This document shows, piece after piece, positions 9,013 through 17,443 of a stretch of 38,814 nt of DNA (within the stretch, counting starts at the first letter, position 1; every line of letters starts with the position of its first letter). The notes under the pieces are model-generated. The model saw only the letters and a program-made list of their open reading frames with translations, did not search any database and was not told the origin of the DNA. Source of the stretch: a bacterium (lineage in GTDB: Bacteria; Chloroflexota; Dormibacteria; Aeolococcales; Bog-877); assembly GCA_021809895.1 (NCBI GenBank), contig JAJZJU010000010.1, positions 1-38,814 of the forward strand, written 5' to 3'. The translations under genes and the position numbers were made by a program.

Positions 9013-9048
9013 CCCGGGCTCCTTCAGTCTCTCAAGCGGTAACGGAAC

Positions 9049-10281
9049 TCAGCTCCCGGTGGGCACCGGGGCACCAAGGGCGTGCAGCTCCGGGCGCACT
9101 CCCCAACTGGCGATCACCATCATGACCGAGGCAGCCACGATGGGGAGGAACGGAGAGCGCACCCCGCCCCCGGCGTCCATCGCCAGGCCACCCAGGAACG
9201 GCCCGCAGAAGGCGCACACGTAGCCGACGGTCAGCATCACGGCGCTGAGGGGTGCGACCCGGGTGGGAGATGCCACCAAGGGCGCGTAGGCGAGCAGTCC
9301 GGCAAAGGTCATCGCCACCCCGATGCCGATGAGCGCGGCGAACAGCAGCGGCGCGGTGGCACCGAACAGGAGCCAGCCCAAAGTCCCCACCAAGGTGATC
9401 AGGCTGCTGCCGAGGTAGAAGCGCCGGTTGGTTGCAAAACTGCGGCGCATCAGGATCAACCCGACATCGACCGGGATCATGACCCCGTTCAAAACCGCCA
9501 GGCTCCAGCTGGCCAGAGCCGAATGGGGCCCCCCCGGGACGGAGGTGGGGATCCAGGTGTTGGCCGCGAAGAAGACCAGGGACTGCCCCCCGAAGCACAG
9601 GTAGACCGACCATAGAGCCGGAGATCGGAACAGCGGCCGGAGGTTCCAGCGCTGGCCGACGGCCAAGCCCACGCGAACCCGCGGCACCGCCCATGCCCAC
9701 ACCGGCAAGCAGGTGACACCACACAGGCCCCAGACCAGCATGGTCGACTGCCAGCTGTGAAGGAGGCCATAGAGAAGCGGCCGGGAGACGCTGGCCGCAA
9801 CCAGCTCGCCAACCGTTATGCCAAGGGTGAGAGTGACCGAAGCCTGCTGCACGTGGCCCCGAAACCAGGCCTGGAACAGGCCTGGCAGACCGGGCTGGGT
9901 GAGAGCGATGCCCACCCCCATCAGCCCGGTCCCGGCGAAGAGGGGGATCACCCCAGCCCGGGGCAGCACCCGCACCAGCTCGCCCAGGGCTGCCACGGTC
10001 AATCCAAGTGCGACCACGGAGTAGCCTCCCCACCTTCGCACCAATGCCGATGACGGCAGCGCCGAAAGGCCGAAGGCGAGGATGGGGATGCCGCTCAGCA
10101 GGCCCACCTCGGCGTAGCTGAGCCGCAGGTCTCCCTTGACGATGGAGAGGACCGGCGGCACGCCCAGGATGGCAGCGCGCAGGTTGAACCCGATCCAGAA
10201 GGTGACCAGGAACAGGACCGCGCCGGCCCTGAGTGGCCGGGCAGCTTCCAAGGTCCCGCTCAAAGGCCAGGCTCTGGCCAC
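9049..10281 (-). CDS. MFS transporter, CynX/NimT-like
   Basis: 410 residues with about 12 hydrophobic spans. The N-terminal segment FNLRAAILGVPPVLSIVKGD followed by LSYAEVGLLSGIPILAFGLS resembles the CynX/NimT (cyanate and 2-nitroimidazole) branch, where N-L-R-x-A and a P-x-L in the first helix are conserved. ALVRRWGG is the loop 2-3 motif. The cargo cannot be deduced; the family moves small organic anions and drugs. GTG at 10281 overlaps the 3' end of the glycosyltransferase by 22 nt, so it is probably the last or next-to-last gene of the same operon. Confidence 0.8.
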   Translation of the reverse strand: MARAWPLSGTLEAARPLRAGAVLFLVTFWIGFNLRAAILGVPPVLSIVKGDLRLSYAEVGLLSGIPILAFGLSALPSSALVRRWGGYSVVALGLTVAALGELVRVLPRAGVIPLFAGTGLMGVGIALTQPGLPGLFQAWFRGHVQQASVTLTLGITVGELVAASVSRPLLYGLLHSWQSTMLVWGLCGVTCLPVWAWAVPRVRVGLAVGQRWNLRPLFRSPALWSVYLCFGGQSLVFFAANTWIPTSVPGGPHSALASWSLAVLNGVMIPVDVGLILMRRSFATNRRFYLGSSLITLVGTLGWLLFGATAPLLFAALIGIGVAMTFAGLLAYAPLVASPTRVAPLSAVMLTVGYVCAFCGPFLGGLAMDAGGGVRSPFLPIVAASVMMVIASWGVRPELHALGAPVPTGS

Positions 10282-11591
10282 CGCGCCATCTGCCGCCGCG
10301 CCATCAGTGGCAGGAGAGGCAGGAGGTCGGAGCGGATGACCTCATCCCAGGTGAAGGTGCGAGCGGTGGAACGTCCGCGTCGGCGGATGGCGGCCGCCAG
10401 CCCGGGCTGCCGCTGCAGCTGGGCGACCGCCTGAGCCAGCTCGCTGGGGTCTTCAGTCTGGACCACGACCGAATTCTGGAGGTGGCGGGCATAGTCCTCC
10501 CCGGTTGCCCCCACAACCGCGACCCCTCCGGCCGCCATCGTCTCCAGACCCACCAATCCGAAGGGCTCGAATCCGGAGTTCGCCAGAACCGTCAGCGAGG
10601 ACGCGTACAGGATCGGCAGCAACCGCTCGGGCAAGAAGGTTGCCAGCTCGATCAGGTCGCAGTCGGATTGGGTGCGCAGCGCCCGGATCAGGTCCCGCTC
10701 GTCCCGTATGGGATCGGTCCAGCGCGCGACTTGGAGCCCGAGATCACGCGCCTCGGTCATCAGCTGGCGGCCATAGGCCTCCCCGCCTCCCCGGGCCACC
10801 ATCCGCACCGGCAGCCCCGCGCGCCGCAGCTCAGCCAACGCTCGAATCGCCTGCTGCCAGCGCTTGTCGGGATGGAATCTCCCGATCTTCAGCACGGTGG
10901 CGCGCTCCCCAGCGGCCTGTCGAATTCTTCGGACTGCAGCGGGGTCAGGGCGGGCCAGGGCCGCCTCAGGGATGCCATTGGGAATGACCAGGGGGTCCAC
11001 TCCCCGGGCCTGCACAAGGACCCTCATGTAGCGGCTGACTGTCGTGACGGAGGCCGTGTATGCGAGGGCGCGCCAGTCGATCACCTCGAATCCGAACTGG
11101 TTGTTGGCGTTCCAGGCCAGGAGACAGCGGTCACGCATCCCTCGACGCCAGAGCAGATCTGAGACGGTGCGGGTCCAGCCGGCGGTGTGCCACTCCTCGA
11201 AGAGCAGTACCGGGGTGAGACCGGCCTCGATGGCCGGCCCCACCCAGTCCCTGACCAGCTCGAGTGGGAAGGTGGCGGCCAGGTGATCCCGCTTCACCTC
11301 CTCGCCGTCGTAGATGCCCCCCGGAAAGTTGCGGGAAACGTCCTGGGCCAGTCGATGGAGTTCCACCCCCTGGTGTAGCTCGAGTTCGGGTAGAGCTGGA
11401 TCTCCGACGAAGAACAGGCCAACCCGATGGCCCTGTGCCGCCAGGGCCAGGCTCAGCTGGGCGACCCTGACCCCCAGGCCGCCGGCCTGGCTGTACTGGT
11501 CGGGGCCCTCCATTGAAACCACCGCAAAGGCCAGCGAGCCAGGCGGGTTTGGGCTTGTTGGCCGACCGAGCGGCTGGTCACCTGTCCTCAT
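10260..11591 (-). CDS. GT4-type glycosyltransferase (GT-B fold)
   Basis: 443 residues from ATG 11591. The N-terminus LAFAVVSMEGPDQYSQAGGL leads into GVRVAQLSLALAAQGHRVGL, the usual acceptor-domain opening with a glycine-rich loop. The C-terminal domain has TVLKIGRFHPDKRWQQAIRA and then GFEPFGLVGLETMAAGG, the E-x7-E motif that binds the nucleotide-sugar donor in retaining GT4 enzymes. It therefore should use an NDP-sugar. The start ATG overlaps the amidohydrolase stop (ATGA), which favours it over the GTG or TTG further upstream. MFS follows with an overlap. The acceptor is unknown; context with two GT-C proteins suggests surface glycan or glycolipid synthesis. Confidence 0.85.
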   Translation of the reverse strand: MRTGDQPLGRPTSPNPPGSLAFAVVSMEGPDQYSQAGGLGVRVAQLSLALAAQGHRVGLFFVGDPALPELELHQGVELHRLAQDVSRNFPGGIYDGEEVKRDHLAATFPLELVRDWVGPAIEAGLTPVLLFEEWHTAGWTRTVSDLLWRRGMRDRCLLAWNANNQFGFEVIDWRALAYTASVTTVSRYMRVLVQARGVDPLVIPNGIPEAALARPDPAAVRRIRQAAGERATVLKIGRFHPDKRWQQAIRALAELRRAGLPVRMVARGGGEAYGRQLMTEARDLGLQVARWTDPIRDERDLIRALRTQSDCDLIELATFLPERLLPILYASSLTVLANSGFEPFGLVGLETMAAGGVAVVGATGEDYARHLQNSVVVQTEDPSELAQAVAQLQRQPGLAAAIRRRGRSTARTFTWDEVIRSDLLPLLPLMARRQMARWPEPGL

Positions 11592-12424
11592 CCGATTCCC
11601 AACCACGACTTGGTCGCCGGTTCCAGCCACTGAGATGCGGGCTCAGTCATCGCCTCCAGGTGGGCGCGGTAGCGGCCCTGAGCCAGCAGCGGGAAGTCAC
11701 TGCCGAAGCAGACGCGGTCGGGCCCCAACAATTCGCGGACCACCCGCACAGCCCCGGGGGTGTAGAGAAACGGGATTGCCGCGGTGTCGAACCAGAGTCG
11801 CTGGCAGAGTTCCTTGACCTCCGGCATGTGCGCGTAGAAAGGGAGCCCACCCCCCAGGTGCGCGAGGCAGAGGCGAAGCTCTGGGGCAGCCTGGAGCAGC
11901 GGCTCCAGCAGCCGCCACAGCCGCCCCGGCGTGGCGGTGCCCTTGCCGGAATACGCGTGCCCCACCGGCTCGCTGGCGTGGAGAAGAACGGGCCAGTTCA
12001 TCTCCTCACACCGCTTTAACAGCGAGCGCAGCCCGCCCTCCCAGGTGAGGGCGAAGCCCTGGGCGTCGCAGTTCAACTCGCCGACGCCGACCAGGCCCAT
12101 CCCCTGACAGCGCTGGAGTTCCGCAGGCGAGGTGGCCGAGGAGGGATTGACGGTCGCGAACCCGATCAGGCGCCTTCCATACCGGCTGACCTCGGAGGCG
12201 GTGTAGTCGTTGGCCTCGCGCAGCAGACCGGGATCCGCGAACGGCCAGCCGAAGACCACGGCCCGCTCCAACCCAGCCTGGTCGAGAGCCTTGACCACGT
12301 CCTCACCAGACGCGAACCGGGGCCGCTCGCCACCGTGACAGGCGGAGAACCAAGGGTCGCGCCAGGCAGCCGATCCCGGCACTCTCAAATGCGGCGGCAG
12401 CAGGTGGCAGTGGCCGTCGATCAT
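11588..12424 (-). CDS. Amidohydrolase-2 family (TIM-barrel metal-dependent hydrolase)
   Basis: 278 residues from ATG 12424, giving the usual immediate MIDGHCHLLPPH start (H-x-H metal ligands at residues 5 and 7). Further barrel ligands follow: LLHASE, CLAHLGGGLP, and FGSDFPLL with the aspartate. This order is that of Amidohydro_2 proteins (decarboxylases, lactonases and related hydrolases). The open frame extends to 12562 but the extra 46 residues are low-complexity and lack family features. It is coupled to the glycosyltransferase by an ATGA overlap and follows the GT-C gene after 171 nt in which I recognise nothing. Its place in a glycan operon is unusual and its substrate is not predictable. 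Confidence 0.8.
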   Translation of the reverse strand: MIDGHCHLLPPHLRVPGSAAWRDPWFSACHGGERPRFASGEDVVKALDQAGLERAVVFGWPFADPGLLREANDYTASEVSRYGRRLIGFATVNPSSATSPAELQRCQGMGLVGVGELNCDAQGFALTWEGGLRSLLKRCEEMNWPVLLHASEPVGHAYSGKGTATPGRLWRLLEPLLQAAPELRLCLAHLGGGLPFYAHMPEVKELCQRLWFDTAAIPFLYTPGAVRVVRELLGPDRVCFGSDFPLLAQGRYRAHLEAMTEPASQWLEPATKSWLGIG

Positions 12425-12595
12425 CGTCCGTGCTGGCCAGCAGGCAGCGGCGAAAGGAGCCGAGCCGACCTGCTCTCCGGTTCTGGACCAGGGTCGGCCC
12501 GCCGCCGGCGCTGGAGGTGGGCTGTCACCGGCCAAGATTACCGGCTGGCACACCGCCACCACTCGACGGCCCCAACCAGCGCGGGGGCACCCACC

Positions 12596-14830
12596 TCAGG
12601 CCGGCCCCGTGCCAGCCCGAGCCGACCAGAGCCTGGTCACCTTGAGAATGAGGTAGCCCCCCTTTTCCACCACCACCGGCAGGTGTTGGGCTCGAAACCA
12701 GGCCTCGTCCACCGGCAGGTTGTTGTAGTCCCCGGGCTCGAATTCGATGTAGCTGACCCGGTACCGGCGCAGGAGCACTCCCAACTGGCAGGCTCGCTGG
12801 TGGGCGCACCCGCGGTAAATGGTGGCGGCTGCCTCATACAGCCTGGTCATGGGCTGCCCGTAGCTCCACAGCCATCCGTCATAGGCCAGCATCGCCTGGC
12901 GGCCGGCGAGGGTAGTCACCGGATCGTTGGGTTGGCCCTCGGTCAGGAAGATCGCGTTGGCGGAGGTCTTGGCCTCCACCGCGGCCGCGACCAGCTCGGC
13001 GGTGGGGGTGGCAAAGTCCGCGCTGGCTCCGACCGGCGGGGACCCGGACAAGGTGCTCTGCCCGATGAAGCCCGCATCCAAGCTCAGGACTCCCGCCAGA
13101 ATGAGACTAGCCAGGGTGAGGAGCGCGATGGCCCTGACCCAAATCCGCACCCCCGAGGTGATGAGCCAGGCAACTGGGATCGATGCGCCCAGGTACCAAT
13201 AGCTGAGCAGTTTGGTGTTGTCCCAGTTCCAGGGCTGGGTGACGACCACGTTGGCGATGAGGAAGACGAGCCAGAAAGGGGCGGCGAACGCCAAAAGGCG
13301 TCGGGCGCGGACCTCCCGGCCCAGGCGACCCGGGATCAGCGCCAAACCCACGACGCCCAGGGCGAGCAGGCAGAACACCCCGGTGTTGGACAGCCAGAAC
13401 CCAGCCCAGGCAGCGTAGAAGCCGGGTGCGCTGAGGGTGTGCCCCACATAGGCGATCAGGGTGAGTGGAGAGGCTCCCGCGAGGTAGAGGCTGTCACAGG
13501 AGGCTCCCGCCCGGAACTGGGTGGCGGTGCAGGCCGTGGTCGCGTGTGACAGCCACCCGAGATCCACTTGGGGAAAGAGGTTGGTGCCGACCGGCCCCCC
13601 GAACTGGCCGTGGGGCCCCGAGACAACGAACCACAGCTGGGGCGCTCCCAGGAGCACAAGCGGAACCCCGAAGGCGAGCAACCCCCGGAGCCAAGCGCGC
13701 CTGGCCAACCACCACAGCCCCGCCAGACCGACCACCAGGTACCCAAACGGATTCAGGAACGGCAGCGCCGCCCCGAGCACACCGGCGACCGGTAGCGCCC
13801 TGGCCAAGCGCAGCCGCAGAGCTTCCCAGGTTAGCGACAGGGTTAGGGCGACCATAGCCATCCCAAAGGCGAAGTCGCGCTGGGGCATCCACAGCGCGAG
13901 AAGGGGTTCATACCACTTAAGGTCGGGCAGCGCCGGGGGTGCCGGACCCTCCCCGTCGTACGACCGCGGCAGATGGGTGAGCTCGGTGGGCAGGTGCTCC
14001 ACGAACCCCAGTACCGCAGCCGGGGTCGAGGAGGTCAAGGTGGTGCAGGCGGAGGCTGGATATCCCGGGCTTGTGGTGGCCACCTGCTGGCACCCATCCG
14101 GATAGATAGCGGCAAAGCCCAGCCCGCCTCCCAGCAGGACCAGCAGGACCGCCACGGAGGCGGCGGTGGGCTTGGACGTTACCCGCAGTGCCAGGTGCCA
14201 GATCAAGACGGTCGCCGCCCACCCGATGACAAAGGAGGCCATGTCAAGGCTGCCGTAGAGGTTCTGGCCCACGGCCTCCAGGAGTGCCGGCTGGAAGTCG
14301 ACCAGGAACGGATACCGCATCGCCGCACCAGCCTCCAAAGAGTCAGAGGGCGGGAGGTTGTGCCCGAGGAAAAAGCTCTGAACGTAACTCGTGTGGACCG
14401 ACCAGTCGCCCCAGACGTGGCCGTTGGCAAGCAGGCTCCCTGCCGGCCCCGGATAGATAGCGCCCCTGAAGATGAGCCAAAAGGAGAGCCCCAGGAGGCC
14501 CGCCACGACCGTCGCCCAGCGCGTCTCCCTGCTCCAATTTGTCCACCCAACGAGATGGGGACGAAACCATCCCCGATCGAGCCTGGCCGCCCAGGCCCGC
14601 CAGCGCAGTGCAAGCAGGGCACCGATCAGGATTCCAGGGCCGAGCAGCGCCGCCGCCGCTCCAACCCCCAGCCAGAAGGAGAGCCCGAAGCTCACGATGG
14701 TGGAGGCGACCATCCCCGTCGCGGCGGCGGCCGCCCATCTCTCCACCGGACGCCAGGCGAAAGGGATGGCGTCGACCAGCAGCGTGCCCGCCAGGGCCAG
14801 CAGCAGCCAGTAGCCGGCTATCCCCAGCAC
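12596..14830 (-). CDS. Large polytopic membrane protein, GT-C-like
   Basis: 744 residues from GTG 14830, with a dozen or more hydrophobic spans and an extracytoplasmic C-terminal domain of about 130 residues. An early outer loop reads GHVWGDWSVHTSYVQSFFLG, then MRYPFLVDFQPALLEA. The acidic, tryptophan-rich loop resembles polyprenyl-phosphosugar-using membrane glycosyltransferases, but I cannot name a family. The frame is open to 15025 inside the upstream PMT gene; those residues are arginine/serine-rich shadow sequence, so I place the start at GTG 14830, 13 nt after the PMT stop. Adjacent genes make a role in lipid-linked sugar transfer plausible. Confident as a gene, weak on function. Confidence 0.7.
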   Translation of the reverse strand: MLGIAGYWLLLALAGTLLVDAIPFAWRPVERWAAAAATGMVASTIVSFGLSFWLGVGAAAALLGPGILIGALLALRWRAWAARLDRGWFRPHLVGWTNWSRETRWATVVAGLLGLSFWLIFRGAIYPGPAGSLLANGHVWGDWSVHTSYVQSFFLGHNLPPSDSLEAGAAMRYPFLVDFQPALLEAVGQNLYGSLDMASFVIGWAATVLIWHLALRVTSKPTAASVAVLLVLLGGGLGFAAIYPDGCQQVATTSPGYPASACTTLTSSTPAAVLGFVEHLPTELTHLPRSYDGEGPAPPALPDLKWYEPLLALWMPQRDFAFGMAMVALTLSLTWEALRLRLARALPVAGVLGAALPFLNPFGYLVVGLAGLWWLARRAWLRGLLAFGVPLVLLGAPQLWFVVSGPHGQFGGPVGTNLFPQVDLGWLSHATTACTATQFRAGASCDSLYLAGASPLTLIAYVGHTLSAPGFYAAWAGFWLSNTGVFCLLALGVVGLALIPGRLGREVRARRLLAFAAPFWLVFLIANVVVTQPWNWDNTKLLSYWYLGASIPVAWLITSGVRIWVRAIALLTLASLILAGVLSLDAGFIGQSTLSGSPPVGASADFATPTAELVAAAVEAKTSANAIFLTEGQPNDPVTTLAGRQAMLAYDGWLWSYGQPMTRLYEAAATIYRGCAHQRACQLGVLLRRYRVSYIEFEPGDYNNLPVDEAWFRAQHLPVVVEKGGYLILKVTRLWSARAGTGPA

Positions 14831-14843
14831 CAGACCAGGTCCG

Positions 14844-16742
14844 TCAGTACCAGCCCGGGATCCAGATGTGCTGGAAGAAGTCTGTGGAGGGGATCGGCTG
14901 CCCGGTCCAGAGCGGATAGAAGTATGCGAAGCAGAGCACGACCGCCAGCACGACGCCGCCGGAGATGGGCGCCAGGCTGTGGGTTCCCAGGCGCAGCCTC
15001 GCCACCTGCACCACGGCGCGCACATCGAGCAGCTGCGCGCAGCAGTAGGCGAGCGCCAGGCATACGAAGGGCAGGGCCTCTATGTACTCGTAGAAGAAAA
15101 GGATTCGCGAGGGCCACGACCAGAGGACGAGCCAGTCGAACAGGAAACCGCTGAGGATGAAGAGGGCCACCCGGTCACGCCGCCGCAGGACCAGGTAGAG
15201 GCACCATGCCAGGGCCAGCAGTCCCAGCCAGAATATCGCGGGGTTTCCCATGTCCGAGATCCAGGTGTAGTTGGACACGGTCTGGCCGTTGACAGTACTG
15301 ACCCCGTTACCCGTGTAGGTCGCGTAGAAGAGCACTGGGTGGGCATCCAGCGGCCAGGAGTAGAACGGCGAGGCGAAGGGGTGGGTGGCCTTCAGGGTCG
15401 CCTGGTAGCTGAGACTCCCAAGGCTGTTCCACTCCACATCCGCCACCGACTGGACCAGGTTGAAGCCCGTGGGAAGCCAGAAGTTGGCTGGCCCCAGGTG
15501 AAACTCACGCAGCGGCATCGCCACCGGTAAGTCGCAGACCGAGGCCTTGGCCACCAAGCCGGTGCAGGTGACGGTGGGGCCGGAGGTGTTGGCGAAGTTG
15601 ACATAGAGGCTGTGGGAGATGGTCCAGTAGCGGAAGAACGACGCGTAGAAGATGAAGGCGATGACCACCCCGGCGGCGAGGTAGTGCCAGGACCAGGTGA
15701 GCCCGCGGACCATGGTCCTGCGAGCCGCCTCCAGAGGATCGTCAGGGGATGGTGGAATCAGCCAGCGCGACCGCCCACCACGGCCGACCCTGAAGCGCAG
15801 CCTGGGGCGTACGAACCTGCCCACCAGCAGAACCAGCATCAGCATGATGGCGGGCAGCATGTCGGCCTTACAGGCCAGGCCCAACCCGGAGGCGACCGCA
15901 GTGAGGTAAAGGGTACTCAGCCACTGGCGTCTGGTGCGGGCGTGCCAGTGCAACAGGAACATCCAGTAGGCCAACATGACGAAGAAGACCGCGATCACGT
16001 CGATCACACCGGTTCTCGACTCCACCAGTTCCAGCCCGTCAAGACTTAGGAACAGCGCGGCTAAGGTGGGAAACACTCGGTTACGCCGCCAGAGTCGACG
16101 GGCCATGAAATACAGGACACCAATCACCAGGCTCCCCAGGATTGCCGACATGATCCGCCAGCCCCAGGGGTTGAAGCCCAGCCAGCTGATGCCTCCGGCG
16201 ATTATCAATTTGGTGAGGGGCGGCTCCGGATCGAAGAAGTCGATCCCCTTGAGGTCCTTGAGGGCGTCCACCGGAAAGTAGACCTCGTCGAAGACGTACC
16301 CACAGGTCTTCACCTCCTGGTTGTGCGGCCCCACCGGAGCGTTGGTGCATCCGGAGGTGTTGAACGGATACCCGAGCCCCCAGGCGCCCACCCCGAAGAC
16401 GTCATGGGTCGGTGTCCGATGCACGCCCGCGGGAGCCGGCACAGTGCTCACCGGGCTGAGGTTCCCCTGCAGAAAGTCGAGGTAGATCGGGCTGGCCAGC
16501 CGCACCGCCAGCGCGGCCGCGATCAGCACCCCGGCGATGACGCAGTCCATCCCATCGATGCCGGTCAGCCCTCGGTGATGTCGCAGCAGCAGGGAGACCG
16601 ACCAGACCGCTGCCGCCATGATCACGGCGACCAGGGGGCTCAGGGGCCATCCGAGCAGCAGGCTGACCGTGGCGAACACCAGGGCCGCGGCCAAAGTCCA
16701 TGGACCCTCACGGCGCAGCGCCTGACTGAGCTCCTGGCTCAT
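14844..16742 (-). CDS. PMT-family phospholipid carrier-dependent glycosyltransferase
   Basis: 632 residues, GT-C fold with about 11 hydrophobic spans. The first large outer loop contains GYVFDEVYFPVDA, the D-E pair that in PMT/GT39 proteins contacts the polyprenyl-phosphate mannose, followed by FFDPEPPLTKLIIA, equivalent to the conserved H-P-P-x-x-K block but with E in place of H. ESRTGVIDVIAVFF and GLACKADMLPAIML are also PMT_2-like. It would transfer mannose or another hexose from a lipid carrier to secreted proteins or glycolipids on the outer face of the membrane. ATG 16742 overlaps the upstream stop (ATGA). The cognate polyprenyl-phosphate mannose synthase is not in this window. Confidence 0.85.
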   Translation of the reverse strand: MSQELSQALRREGPWTLAAALVFATVSLLLGWPLSPLVAVIMAAAVWSVSLLLRHHRGLTGIDGMDCVIAGVLIAAALAVRLASPIYLDFLQGNLSPVSTVPAPAGVHRTPTHDVFGVGAWGLGYPFNTSGCTNAPVGPHNQEVKTCGYVFDEVYFPVDALKDLKGIDFFDPEPPLTKLIIAGGISWLGFNPWGWRIMSAILGSLVIGVLYFMARRLWRRNRVFPTLAALFLSLDGLELVESRTGVIDVIAVFFVMLAYWMFLLHWHARTRRQWLSTLYLTAVASGLGLACKADMLPAIMLMLVLLVGRFVRPRLRFRVGRGGRSRWLIPPSPDDPLEAARRTMVRGLTWSWHYLAAGVVIAFIFYASFFRYWTISHSLYVNFANTSGPTVTCTGLVAKASVCDLPVAMPLREFHLGPANFWLPTGFNLVQSVADVEWNSLGSLSYQATLKATHPFASPFYSWPLDAHPVLFYATYTGNGVSTVNGQTVSNYTWISDMGNPAIFWLGLLALAWCLYLVLRRRDRVALFILSGFLFDWLVLWSWPSRILFFYEYIEALPFVCLALAYCCAQLLDVRAVVQVARLRLGTHSLAPISGGVVLAVVLCFAYFYPLWTGQPIPSTDFFQHIWIPGWY

Positions 16743-17338
16743 CGCCTCCGCCGAGTGGGCCTGACCGCCGGAGCCGGGGGCCTCCTTCGGATGCGAAGCT
16801 GCAGGCCGCGGTCCAGCTGCTCGGGATCCTGCACGATCAGGATCAGATCCTGATCCAAGACGGTGCGCCTGCCCAGCATGCGCCCAAAAGTCAAGAGCTC
16901 GCTCGGCTCCATTTCCACCCTGACGATGCAGACCGGACTGGCGGCGTACCTGCGCAGGCTCCCCGTCAGCAGCTCACGCCTAGTTGGGGCCTCGAAAAAT
17001 TGGCGCAGGGGCTGGCATCGGGACTGCCGAACCTGGCTGTAGGGGATTTGGGATGTCCGGAAGTTGGAGCGGAACACCAGCCCATCGGGTCCCAGTGCGA
17101 CGTAGTGATGGCGCTGGCGCCAGAAGATGAGGCCCGCCATGAGCAGCACCGCCACCGCCACCACCACATAGCTGGGCTGGAACAAGTGGTGCTCGACGAG
17201 GATGATCCCCTCCCCGACCAGGATGACCAGGGCCACATAGATGAGGATGACTCGGGTTCGGCGCCAGAGTTCGACGGATGACGTGACCCGGTGGCGCATC
17301 CCCTCCTGACTGACGTCCGCGGAGGAGTCGCCGCTCAC
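16739..17338 (-). CDS. Two-span membrane protein with bacterial PH-like domain
   Basis: 199 residues. Two adjacent hydrophobic spans (about residues 28-48 and 53-72: VILIYVALVILVGEGIILV, then YVVVAVAVLLMAGLIF) are followed by HHYVALGPDGLVFRSNFRTSQIPYSQVR, which reads like the first strands of YdbS/bPH2-type domains. The tail is arginine/proline-rich. The role is unknown; such proteins are usually assembly or regulatory factors in the inner membrane. The start is a GTG at 17338 that overlaps the stop of a possible 33-codon ORF (GTGA). Its stop overlaps the PMT start, so it is the first clear gene of the 17.4-9.0 kb cluster. Confidence 0.6.
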   Translation of the reverse strand: MSGDSSADVSQEGMRHRVTSSVELWRRTRVILIYVALVILVGEGIILVEHHLFQPSYVVVAVAVLLMAGLIFWRQRHHYVALGPDGLVFRSNFRTSQIPYSQVRQSRCQPLRQFFEAPTRRELLTGSLRRYAASPVCIVRVEMEPSELLTFGRMLGRRTVLDQDLILIVQDPEQLDRGLQLRIRRRPPAPAVRPTRRRR

Positions 17339-17436
17339 CGAATCCGACCGCGCGGTTCGCCATTCTGATCAGCTGCCCGGAGCGGCTCCTGCCGGACCGC
17401 GCCAAGGCGCGCCGCGACGTAGTCAGGCGTCAGCAT
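17335..17436 (-). CDS. Possible 33-residue leader ORF
   Basis: ATG 17436 opens a 33-codon frame beginning MLTPDYVAARLGAV and ending GEPRGRIR, whose TGA overlaps the GTG of the PH-like gene. CATAAT lies 6 nt before the ATG (17443-17448, reverse strand). Position and coupling suggest a real small protein or a translated leader; the peptide has no recognisable domain. It could equally be a chance frame in a short promoter region. Confidence 0.3.
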   Translation of the reverse strand: MLTPDYVAARLGAVRQEPLRAADQNGEPRGRIR

Positions 17437-17443
17437 CGCCCAA

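Noticed and set aside
12335-13549. 404-codon plus-strand frame
   Set aside because: Opposite the GT-C-like gene; Q/G/P/R-rich shadow with no family features.
13973-15154. 393-codon plus-strand frame
   Set aside because: Shadow of the two membrane glycosyltransferase genes; low-complexity translation.
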